This document shows positions 33,901-45,297 of a stretch of 64,000 nucleotides of DNA, piece by piece. A model generated the notes under the pieces. The model did no database searches, was not told the origin of the DNA, and worked only from the letters and a program-made list of their open reading frames with translations. Both the position numbers and the translations under genes were made by a program. The stretch covers positions 1,630,694 through 1,694,693 of the forward strand of contig LSYV01000013.1 of NCBI GenBank assembly GCA_001584585.1, in the 5' to 3' direction. Positions within the stretch are counted from its first letter, which is position 1; each line of letters starts with the position of its first letter. Source of the stretch: Gonium pectorale. Taxonomy: Eukaryota; Chlorophyta; Chlorophyceae; Chlamydomonadales; Volvocaceae.

Positions 33901-36900
33901 GCCCGCCGCATGGAGCAAAAGCCCAGGGACCCAGTGGAAAAAGCAGCTGCAACGGCCTTGTTGCATAACTTTTCCGGAACATGTGGCAACTGTTTGCAGA
34001 CCCCACAGCGCCGGCCCCTAAATGCCCAAGCATCCCGCCAATGCCCACTTCAAAGACCCTCATGTGCTCCACCGCGTAATCAGACGGACATGTCAGTTCT
34101 CGTCCCTCCCGCCCCCTCCTGTCACCCACTCCACCTCCACCCCCAAGACGCTCCATTGGGTAGTGCAGTGTTTCCCCATCCTCAGCATCGCAAGTGCCCA
34201 CCTCTGCCAGAAGCTTACGCTCGAAGTCGTTCTCCACTTGGACATCCTGTGGAGGCGGCACAACAAAGCGGCGCAAGAGGATCAAAGCAACCGCACGTTA
34301 GTAGGCGCGCATTCAGCGCACCTGGATTTGCGCGTCCTGCAAAGGAGGAAGCGACGCGCCAGCCGGCAGGAAAGGCGCAGCACGAGCTACGCACGCAGGT
34401 CGATGAAACATGTCGACGGCGGCGACAACGGCGGCGACCGCGACGCAGACACACGCACACGTGCATACAGAACACAAGTTCAATATGTGTAACAAGGTGC
34501 TCAAGGGCTTCTCGCGTGCATCTGTGCGTTGTGGAAATGCTCACGGAGGAAGGGGGGCACCGCCCGGCGGCCGCGGCTGCCTACGCAGGCCACAGGCACG
34601 CAGCCAGCCCCTAGGTGTGTTCCCTACCTGCAGCCCCTGCTTGGAGGGGGGGACTCGCTCCGCAGCCACGGCTTTGAGGGTGGCCAGGCCGGCCAGAAGG
34701 TCCGCAGCGGCGATCTGCGGGAAGGAAAGACATGGGATGGGATGGGTGAACTGGGACGGGACGTGGCGGGCGGGCAGCCGTAGATGTGGCGAAAAGCGGG
34801 AGGAGACACAGCGTGACTCTACAGCACTTGCACGGGCTTTGACCCCTGTGAGCGGTCGTTGCCGTTGCTATCTGCGCATCGACGCCAACGGTATAATCGG
34901 CGTGTGGCCGCGAAGTGCCGGTATTCTTGTGCGGTATGTTGCAAGGTTCGGCACGGAACGACACGCCATCCGGACCGGCATTGGCCGGGATGCCCAGGAT
35001 CGCACTCGATTGCCCGTAGCGTTTGGCGTACCTGCAATTGGCCATCCTGGATGAGAGGACTGTCGGCTGCCGCCCTGGCTTCGGACGTTGCCTCCGTCGT
35101 CGCGTCCCCATCCGCCGTCGCCTTTTCAGCAGCCCCAGCCTCGGCTCCAGTTCCTGTGTCCGCCACCATCGCCATGGTGGAGTCTTGGCCGCCTGGCCCC
35201 ACCGCGGTAGTCGACGGCGAGGCGAGCTCGGTCCTGGCTGCGCCTTCTTTGTCCGCAACGGCGGCACCGGCGGCGTCAGCCGCCGCGACGGCGGCAGCAT
35301 CATGCGCCGCGGCAGCGGCGGAGCTTCCTGTGCCGCCGGGGGCTGCCCGGGTCTCGGCAGCGGCGGCAGCGCCTGCTGCGGCTGGCGCGGCTGCTGCAGC
35401 GCGTTGCAGCGCCGATGCGACTGCCCAGCCTACCACGCGCTCTACGGCCTCGGATGTGAGCGCTTGGTCCCTGCATGCGGGGTTGGGCCCGTCGAAACCT
35501 GACGACAGGATACTCCCGGGCGCATGCTCCTCAGCCCGTACCAAAGACCAGCGCCTGAGGTCCTGCCAGAACCTTAACATGAATACATCACACTCCATCT
35601 TACGAGAGAGCCTCCTCAAGGACGTGAGGAGAGGCGTATTCTCCTCCCCGCTCCATTATCCCATTTCTCCCCCTTCTTTCCCAACTTCACTATCCCTTTT
35701 CTTCCTCTGATATCGTTTGTTCCCTTCGTCAATCTGCAGACCTGGAACTCGCATGACTGCCAGCTCCACTGCCGCCCTGTTACTTCAACCAGAGCTACTG
35801 GTATTGTTCTTCGCCCCATGGTCAGGCTAGCCCCTGCCACGCACCTGACAACCACGGCTTCTAGGTCCGGGCAGGCAATGCCGCAGCGCCCCAGCAACGC
35901 CGCCAGCGCCCGCCGGTTGGCGCCCTCCCGCAGCAGCCCCGCATCCCTCTCCATGACGGTACGCCACTCGGAGGCGGACGGCTCGCCATGGGGCGGGTGC
36001 AGCGTCACGAGGTTGGGGAAGGATTTGAGCAGCTGTGGCAGGGGCGGCAAGGATGGATGCGAGGAGAAAGAGCCGCGCGCGCGAGAGAGCAGCGAGCGCC
36101 GGCGGCAGATCCGGAAGGTGCGGAGCCGCGGAGGTCATCGATTAAGCTGCGGGAGCGGTCGGCAATCCTGCGGGATGGAGAGCAGTCCGCGGCGGCGCGG
36201 CGTCCTTTCGTCAACTCTGGGTACAGATTGGGTGGTCTTCCGTTTGGAGGTAGGCGGTGGGAGAGCGGTCGGGAATGCGGCACGCAACAACATCGCGGGC
36301 AGTCGCAAGTGGCCGGTCTAGCGCGTCCAAGCCATCGTTATACATAGCGCCCTCTGTGCCAGCCGAGAAGAGGCTTGATAGAAAATGGAAGGATCCCACA
36401 GAAGCCCCGCAGATTCACCGCCCTCACCAAGCCCTGCGTCCCCAAGGTTGAAAAGTGCACCCCCAGCGGCGCCGACCCCACCGCTCCCGCTCCCGCTCCT
36501 GCTCTCGGCACGCACCAGCCTGTGTAACAGCATTTTGGGCGTTTCCTCTCACCTGCCGAGAAGCGGCTCCAGCATGAGCACCGAGTCCATCATGCCGCCG
36601 CTTCCGCCGACGCCGCTGGTGCCATCGCGGCCGCCGCCTCCGGCGCCCCACAGCCCGCGCGGCCCCACGGCGCCGCCCGGCGCCTTGGGCGCGTGAGACG
36701 CCACCAACAGCACCCCGGGCGGCAGCGATTCCAGGTGGCGGCGGACGCGCGACCAACGCTCTGAGCTGCCGGTAGCAAACCGCTCGGCATCCTAGGAGGA
36801 AAGCGTGAGCAAAAGCGAACCATTTTAGCTTCCAGGTCCCTTGCAATTCATAGCAAGCCAACGTCGGTTATCCATTGCCCACAGTGTCGACGATGGCTTA

Positions 36901-39900
36901 TGGAATCAATCGTCCGTCCCGGGATCTTCTGTCCTGTTTAATCGTACGATGAAAGGCAACCGAATGCGCTTCCCGAACAGCTTACCCAAATGTGGACCAC
37001 CACCGGCCCACGCGCCGCCGCCTCAGCCGCCGCCTCAAACAGCGCCACCGCTGCCGCCAGCTCGGCCTCCGCCTCTTCGTCCACCGCGGACCGCGACCCC
37101 GCCGCTGCCGTCGCCGTCGCGGCGGTGGCGGGGGTACCATCACTCTGTTCCTGCTGCCCCTGTTGCTGCTGTGAGCGGGATTGCGGCTGCTGCGGGAGCG
37201 GCTCCAGTTCCGCCGGAGAGACAAAGTAGCCGTGGCCCGCCTCGCACGCGCCGCCCAGGTCCAGGCCGCCAGCGAATGGCGTGTCGAAGCGAACGCCCAC
37301 CTGCGAGTGCGCGTGTGAAGTCGAGCTGCACTGTCCTGTTAAGCTCCAGGAGGAAACTTAGCACCACAGCTTCACAAGCTAACCTTAACCGTGTAACACT
37401 GTTCGTCGCGCACGCCAACTGCATATCCTCAAGCAACAGACGGCATCCTCTCGCCGGCGCGCGTTGAGGGCAAGCTAGAATGACAATTCGAGCCGTGGGT
37501 GTTCGATTTGTTTAGCATGGCGACGCGCATCTGGGTTTCCCGACTTGCCTTGCTGCGGTTGTCGTCAAACGTGAGCGCTACGCGGCCCGACGCGCCGGTG
37601 GGCGGTCCGCGCAGCGGGACGCTCGGGCCGTCCGACAGGCCGCCGCCCCAGGGAGGGATATCGAAGGCGGTCTGCAGGTGGTCGCGTGCGGGCATGTAAG
37701 CCACGAGGAGCGATGGGAAGCTCACGGCCCCTACGGAGCCTCAGCACGAATGCACCCAGCCGCCTAGGTGTGATGAGGGATGGCAGGCATACAGCGCGGA
37801 CGCTATCAAGAGATGCAGAACAAGTGCCAATGCCCATGGTCTCATGGCCGCTAACTAGGGACCCTGGCGCGCGCCTATCGGCCTCATGCCCCTCCGCAGA
37901 CCCCGCCCCTGTGCGTCCTCACCGCCCGGGGGGCTGTGCGCCCCATGTCCCCAAAAGCCTTGGCCATCAGCCGCTTCAAGCTGGACCCCGGGCAAAAGCG
38001 AACCCTGCAATGGTCACACGCGAGAGGAGGAGAGGTGGTTGGAGAGGCACGGCTGGCGGCAGCGGCGGTCCCGGGGAGGCACAGCACGCACACGTCGTAA
38101 TCCGAGGGGGGTCTAAAAGAAACAATCTGAATTGGGAAGTAGGATTGGAAGGCATTCTCAGTAGAGCCTGGGGGCGCATGTCTCTCTCGAGGTCAACAAC
38201 TGGGGGCTGAGAGGCTGAGGGGGAAGGGAGAAGCAAACGGTCGACGAGGGCGCTCCGGCCTCCAGCTGTAGTCTCCCGTCCGGCCCGCCCGGTAACGTGG
38301 GCGGGGTTTGGGGTTGAAAGAAACAGGGGTTGATAGGAGGAGGCTGGCGGGGGCAGACCGGGTACGGACACCGCAACGAAGCCAATGTTGCAGACAGTGC
38401 TGCAACCCACCCTCTTGGGTGACGGAGCGTCTGCACGGCTGGGCAACAGCGCCCGACCACCCACGCACCGGTCGCCTTTCTGCAGCGACTTCTGTCCCTT
38501 GTCACCACCCGCCGCCGCCGAGACCGTGGCGCCCTTATCCCTAAGCGTGGCGGCGCCAAGGCCCTTCTCGGCAGGTGATGCGCCGCCGGCTGCAGCAGCC
38601 GCAGCGGCCATAACAGACGGCGGCTGCGCCAAAAAGGCCATCACCCGGCGCCGCTTGTTGCCGCCCCCGCCGCCACTGGGGGCCCAAAACCCGGTGCTCG
38701 CCGTAAGCCGGAAGGGCGGCCTCCAGAGACCCAGCCCGAACTCGTCGCTGTCGTCGGAATCTGTGGAACCGGCAGTTGAGGATTGCGACCATTCGGCGTG
38801 TAATTAAAAATCGGTCCCAAAGTGGAGACGCCCTGCCGGTGGGCCATAGCGGGCTCGGCATTGTGACGGGTAGAGCTGCTGCTCGCTGCCCAGACAGACA
38901 CGTTCTCCCATACCGGCTTTCAGCATACGGTTGCGGTCCCAGCGCTCCTTGCAGGTCAGTGGCGGCGTGGATGATAAGGGAACGGCCGTACTAACTCACC
39001 GTAGTCCGCGGCATCCACCCCTCCCGCGCCAGCGCCGCCGGCCGCGGCCGCGGTCGCGGCCGCTGCCGCTGCCGTGGCCGCCGCCGCCACTTCGTCCAGG
39101 CCGAGCGCCGTACGATCGAAGACGAGCAGCCGCGCGCCGCAGGCGGCGGCAAGTGCCGACACCAGGGCGCGCTGGTAGAGGTCGCTGCCGTAGGGGCCGC
39201 TGAGCAGCACGCGCGGGCTCATGGGCGCGAGGTCGGCGGCGAAGGGGGCGAAGCGGGCGTACAGCAGGTGGAGCGTGGCTGCCGCCATGAGGCGCTCCTG
39301 CGGCGTGCGGAGAGCAGCAGATGGGCGGTTGGGCGTGCGATGGAGCGGTGCGGTGCGGTGCGGCGCGCCCGAGTGGTGGGTGCTTCTGAGCGGTAGCGTG
39401 GACACTGGCGGACCCACATGAATCGCATGAGGACTGGTAGAGTGGATGGGGCGCAATCCCAAACACGTGTGGCACCTTGCAGCCCCGCACTCCTCTCCCT
39501 GCCATCCCGCATGCCACTGACAGCCCGGGTTGGGTCAGTTCGGGTCGGGTTGGTCGGGTCGGCAAGCTCAGCACAAGCGGTGCCCGCCTAGGGCGGAACC
39601 AGTGCGGCGCGGCTTCCCTTGCCACCTTGGTTCCGGTGCCCAGGAAGTAGGGGAAGGCTTCGAAGGTGGGCGACAGGCCCTCGGGTCCGCTCAGCGCACG
39701 CGCCAGGAGCTCCGCCTTGTAGGCGTTTACCTGCAACGGGAGGGAAGGGGGGCGGTAAGGGAGGTGAGGAAGGGAAACCGGCGGATGCATGCGGACGATA
39801 CCGTTGGCGCCTGTCTCACACAGTCAGCCGCGCCAGACGCGGCGCCAAGGCCCCCAGTGAGTAACGTTGATGGTCCGCAAATCGTCAAGCAGACGGGATC

Positions 39901-42900
39901 ATGAAGCTCCCCCATTTTTCGCACCCGCTTCTGTGCCGACTCGCTGGTGGCGGGAGTTCCGGCGCCAGCCGCGGCCCTCGCCTCCGCCGGAGCCGCCACT
40001 GCCGCGCCGCTGCTGCCCGGACCACCAGGCTCCGTCGCAGTGGCCTGCCGCGAGGCTGCTGCCCCCTTTGTCTCCGACGACGGTGCAGCATCGGCAGCTG
40101 GCAGCAGAACGGCGTCGGCCGTGAGCCCCGCGATCCCGGGTTTGACCACCGGGATTGTCTCCGCTCCATCGGCTCTGGCTGCATCAGGTGTAACGAAGTT
40201 GGCAGCGCCAAGGGCGGGAGAGGCACCGGAGCTCAGCGCGCCAATGCCCGTTTCGCCGCTCTGCGCTTGCGCAGGCTCGGCCTGAAGTGAGGTGGTGCCG
40301 GCGGCCATTCCCGCAGAGGTGCCGACGGCGGCGGGACCCGCCTGTGCTGCGGTCGCACCGGGTGACGGCGGCGGCGGCTCAGCTTCCCGGTGCTGCCATA
40401 GGAGTGGCATCGCTGCCACCGGCTGCTGCTGCTGTTGTTGCGCGACGTCGGCCGGCCCATCGACTTCCGCCATCGCCTCCGCGACTCCTGACACGAGCAT
40501 CTCCATCACCTCTGTCGTTGCCTGCAGAGGCGGTGGCACCTCCACCGCACCCAGCGCGCTGCCGCCGGCCACCGCTGGCGCGGGTCCTCCATGCAGCCCC
40601 GCTGACAGCCCTGCCTCCCCAGCCTCCTCCGTGGGCAGCCCCGCCGCCGCCACGTCCACCGCCGGACCCAGGATGGACTGGAGCGCCTCCTGCAGGAGGG
40701 AAGGCAGCGAGGGCCCCGCCCCGCCCGTGCCCACCTCCGGCGCCGCCACGTCGACGGCGCTGGCCGGCACCGCCTCAGCATCAGGGACCGCCGCTGGCGG
40801 CGGGGGCTCCGCCGAGGCCGAGGCCGCGGCGGGCCCATGAAGCCCAGCAGCCCGGTCTGCCACCTCTGCGAGCTGCTGCAGCAGCTCCCGATGCCGCTGT
40901 TCGAAACTTCCGCTGGCCCACGGCTGGGTGCGAGGCTGCCCTTGGGGAGCCTGCAGCCAGGCCGCCACGTCGCCGCGCAGCTGTTGGGCCCACTCCAACG
41001 AAGCTTCCGGACCCAGGTCGGCCGGCCCCGCATCTGCGTTCGCCGCCGGTGGCGCCGGCCCCGCGTCAGGCGGCGGCGGCGGCCGCTGCTGCGAGAAGCC
41101 CCACATGCCCAACCTCAGCTGCCGCAGCAGCCGTGGCAGCCCTCCCGGCCTGCTGCTGAAGGCGTCCAGTGACGCCGCGTCACCAGCAGCCGCGGCCGCA
41201 GCAGCGGCGGCGGCGGAAGCAGCACCAGCAAGAGCGGCTCCGGCCATGCGCCCGGGTGGCGGGGGAAAGAGCGACATAAACTCCTCAATCGGGCCACTGT
41301 CGAAACCGCTGGCGTCGCCATAGACGGCCTGCCTGGAGCCAAGACCAGCCTGGGCGACAGGCATGGCCCAGCGTACCGACTTCTTGGTCTGACCGCCTCC
41401 CGTGGCCATACCACCAGCCGCCGCACCGGCAGCCATACGGCCGCTGCCCTGCTGCTGGCTGTGGCGGAAGGGCTCTGAGCCGCTGAAGGCCTCAGCCGCG
41501 GCCTTCGGGTTGGATAATGTGGCCATGTGTGGCACGAGGCGGAGCAAAGGTAAGTGGAAAGCTGGTAAGCCGTGTTGAGCATTGCAAGCGGATGTGTACT
41601 TTGGCAGGGACGCAGAAGTCAGGCTGGCAGTGAGTGCGAGGGGACCAGGACGAAACAATATCATCCACTCGAGAGAGCACCTGCAACGGCGCTCACAAAT
41701 AGATGCGCACAATGGCAACCCCATCACGCAGAAAGACATGTCTATCTTCTTCGTACTCAGGACGTATTCTGCCACATACCTGGTCTCTAGACTCGTACGG
41801 CGAGGACGGCCAAGGAGAGGAGCCGCCTGGGCCGCATACCGCATCACCGGCCTCGATGCCCCCAGCCTCCATCGCATCAGCCTCCATCTCAAGCTGCTCT
41901 TCCAGTGGCCACAGCCCCTCGTACAGCGCCTTCCAGTGAGCCCCGTGACGAGGAGAAGCAACAGCGCCAGCAGCGGGCCGCGCGGCGGCCGCCTGCCCCG
42001 GCGCCCCTGGCGCCCGCACGGCTTCCGTGGCGCCGGGGACGTCAACCGCAGCTGCGTCGGCGCCAGCGGCCGCCGCCGCCGCGGCAGCGGCGGAGAGAGA
42101 CTCGCTGATGCGCGCCACCTCCGACCATGCGCCCAAGTCGGCCAGGCTGCCTAGAGCGGAGGCCGCGGTGGCCACGGCGGAGGCGGCCACTGCGGCTGCC
42201 GCGACGGACGAGGGCACGGAGCGTGCCGGCTGCGCGCCGCGGCCTGCGCCCGTGCAGGCCTGAAAGGGTGGAGGGTGGCCGTCACACGGGATACGTCAAT
42301 ACGGGCTCAAGCCTTTGCACGGTCGCGATAGACCACCATGATGAGCAGCGCGTCGGTGAACGGCATGAGGGGAAGTGCACGGGCACACGGCGGGCTGCGA
42401 CTCGCTCTCTGCCTTCTCCGTATTGCACAGCGTTTCCCTGGTGCGAAGCGCGGAGCGCCAGGCGGCAGCCAGCGACCGCGCCCCTTACCGTGCTTTGAAG
42501 CTGCGGCTGCTCCCTCCGCTGCCGCTTTGGGGGGCTGCTGAAGGGGACCGCCTTCTGGCCCGCCTCTGCGCATCGTGAAAGGGTACCGCAGATATCATCT
42601 AATGAGGTGAGAGAGGCGATGGCCGATGAGCATAGCAGTTCACAGGACATTCCACTTAGCAATCCTACGCGTTCAGGGCCAAGGCGACGGCGTCGCAAAC
42701 ACGGAGCACGCCGAGGGATCCGCATGCTGATGTACGGACATACAGCACGCAGCCGGCTGAAATCCGTCTGCCCCAAACCCAAGACGGTATCCCTCGCGCG
42801 ACACTGAGCGCCTGTATTGCTTTCGGTGCACCAGCATCCGCAACTTTAGTGATCCCGCGCCAGCACGGTACCAGCAAGCACCCACGCCCGCGTCTGCACC

Positions 42901-43981
42901 TGCTTCATGTGGTACTTGGCCCGTCCCAAGCAGCGCGTGCGCCGCGCTGCGTCGCTCCTGGGGCGTCCCAGCAGCGGCTGCCGCCGCCGGCATACGACCA
43001 GTACTGGCTGAGTTCAACAGCCGTCCACGCAGTGGAAGCACTGGGCCGTGGCGATAGGCCGTGCCGGCGGAAGACACAGGAGCGGCAAGGCCCGGAGCCG
43101 CGCCGCCGCTGCCCAGGTCAGCGTCGGTGCTAGCCGAGCCCAAGGCAGCACGCAGCGCGGAGCGGGCCTCCGGGGGAAGCTGGCTCAGGCGGAACATTGC
43201 GGGGGTGGCTTTGGGCGCGGCAGCGGCCCCGCCCGGTGCTGCCGTCGCTGCAGCGCGCGGCGCCGTCCCTGCCCCCGCAGCTGCTGCACCTGACGCTGCG
43301 CCATCATAAGCTGCCAAATCAATGGGCGTGAAGATGAACGAGGTGCAACGGCGTGAGGTGTAGTCCGCGAGTCCCATGCCGCCGTACCCCCCCTCGTAAG
43401 GCGTCAGGAATGGGAATATGCTCAGTTCCGAGCCGCCTCGTAAGCTTACGCGCTGGCCTGGCGAGAGGGTCCGGCCATCCATCTGGACCGTTGGCGGCGG
43501 GAGCTGCTGCAGCAACGTCACGGTTGCTGTCGGGGAGACGGAGGCGCTACCGCCAGCAGCGGCGCCGGATCCAGCCGGTTGCACCTGTGGACAATATGCA
43601 AGCAGACAGACACATTGGAGACCGGGGAATAGAGGTACATCACAAGCGGGGCAGTTGGGACCCGGAAGCGCATCGAGGGGGTGGTTTGCACTGTTGGCGG
43701 TAAACATGACACGCGTTCCAGCGTCCATGCTTTTTAGCACTCGCCTCGAGGAGAAGGAGCTTGGAACTCCAGAACGAGGACGGACTGAGAGCCAGAGAGC
43801 CGGTTGCAGCATCGTGCCAAACGTGGGCCTTGCCCCCTCGCAGCGTCAGCGTTCGGTGCTGTAACCAATTGAAGCGGGATTGTAGCGTGATCACTCGGCA
43901 CTAAAGCTGCGGCAGGAGTGAAAATACCTGTGCCTGGGTCGAAATGAGCGCTCCCCAAGGTTGCCCAGAAGGCTCCTCCAT
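30933..43981 (-). CDS. Plant-type AAA ATPase with N-terminal FHA-like region (Msp1/ATAD1-like clade)
   Basis: Exons: 43981-43928, FHA part ~43740-42900, 42565-42489, 42259-41780, ~41502-39925, 39730-39626, 39297-39000, 38760-38469, 38004-37923, 37671-37549, 37300-36986, 36791-36553, 36032-35845, 35470-35032, 34714-34628, 34246-34202, 33864-33757, 33373-33302, 33150-33071, 32702-32621, 32394-32323, 32044-31974, 31699-31606 and 31358-30933; about 2,030 residues. The N-terminus (PWGALIS; then NG-loop and LRGGSELSIF) matches the FHA region of large plant AAA proteins. After Ala-rich disorder and an NLS (PPKRQRRE) come conserved blocks: FEAFPYFLGTGTK, PRVLLSGPYGSDLY, GDRVRF, GVRFDTP and DQALTSEAVERVVGWA. 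The AAA core has Walker A GPPGTGK, Walker B VIFVDEVDSLLGKR, sensor-1 LAATNRPMDLDEAVIRRMPR and a GYSGSDLKNL helix, and the end WNESYGEGGKRKLDTLTYFL is typical. Intron 37548-37301 has a GC donor. Unresolved: the FHA 5' border and the junction between 36552 and 36033, where phases disagree (a microexon is likely). Probably a hexameric protein-remodelling ATPase. Confidence 0.85.
32442..32463. repeat. GGGGCC hexanucleotide repeat in an AAA-gene intron
   Basis: Three and a half GGGGCC units lie inside intron 32620-32395. Four G-runs of 3-4 bases in a row could form a G-quadruplex on the + strand; the transcript carries the C-rich complement. Confidence 0.7.
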
Positions 43982-45297
43982 TGTTCCAGCCTTTGCTTAC
44001 GCTATATTGACAGCAAGAGCTCAACCATTGTGGGGCGCAGCTCTTACCTATACACACACATACAAACTGGTTCGATATGCTGAATTGCAATTCTTTGAAT
44101 CGTATAACTGAGAGCTAGCTCTGGCGCCAAAGGGCAGGCATGACAGGGCAGGGTGTTGTGTTGGTCTCGGGGCGTATCCAAAAGATGCGACCATATGCGT
44201 AGCTAGGCCCAGGCACAGGCCCTACATCAAAACGATCAGCATCGGCTCTCGACCATGGACCATGGATCCATTCCCCGCCCCGTGGCATCGCGCAGCGCCG
44301 GTCACGCGCCACATGGGGTTTTTAGGCAGCCCCGGGGTGCTGACAACTGTGCACAGGGACATTGATGGCCAGACGCGGACTGAGTTATACGGTTAGGGCA
44401 GAGAAGAGGGGGGGGGGGCTACCCATACCTCGGGAATTCTCGACCGCTTCGTGCCCGCCCTAGTGTCATGCGCCACTTGACTAATCAACCCAGAAATCAT
44501 CGAGCTACGAGTCTGGAGGCCATGGATGGTAGACCCTCTCGACCGTACCCTTGAATAGCACAACGTTCAACAGCTTTGCCGGCATAGGCAGCATGTTTGG
44601 GGAAAGGCATTTTGCTTGCCGTTTCTGGTTATCGTTTTTTTGCTTGCGGGCAGCGTGAAGGGGCAAAGCCTCCCTGTTTCTGTTTTCCCATGTCACATAT
44701 GTCGGAGCGTGCCGGTGGTTGGCGTCTTGGGCGGAGCAGGCTGAGCATTAGGAGATGCAGAGGATATTCAAGTAGGGAATGGCAAGGGCGCTGCGGAGCA
44801 TGGGGTACGGCTGCGGGGTTGGAGAGCCGCAGCTGGTTTGAATTTCGAAGTCGATCCGGCACGGAAGCCATGCCAGTAGCCATCAGCCGCACTGTATTAT
44901 GCTATTTATCCATGCTATGCACCTGAATATCATGTCTTTGTCTTCCAGCTTTGTTGAAGTTGAGGCGCGGACGCAAAGTAACCGCACACCGGCAAAGGTG
45001 CGTTCAGGATCGGGGCGTCAGTACTTGGATTCCCATCACTACAAAATATTAACCGCGTATATATTAATGCGCGAAGTCGCGCTACATCGCCCGCCGGGTG
45101 TGCCGTGCACTACAGGTCGCCCGGTCGCCCTGGCCTTAAGCAGCCAGGGGCCCGCGGTTACTCATGACAAAGAGAATGTCCGTTGACTAGCAGCAGCTAT
45201 AGGAGTTGATTAAAGTTGAGTTGCTTAGTTGTTTATGAGTTGTTGACTTACCTACCCTTCCAGCTCGCGCTACATACCTTACCTCGCTCCTCCCGAG
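43982..45297. other. Divergent intergenic region between AAA and hydroxyproline-rich protein genes
   Basis: No exons are recognised. It contains an (AC)-rich stretch near 44052, a G run near 44410, and TATATATTAA at about 45057-45066. The last could be a TATA element for the gene starting at 45298, but it is about 230 bases from the ATG. Confidence 0.5.

Noticed and set aside
39727..42045. 772-codon uninterrupted minus-strand frame as a single exon
   Set aside because: Only about 41502-39925 fits the AAA gene phase; the ends are introns that happen to be open. The conserved SAQKR|VNAYK junction requires splicing at 39925/39730.
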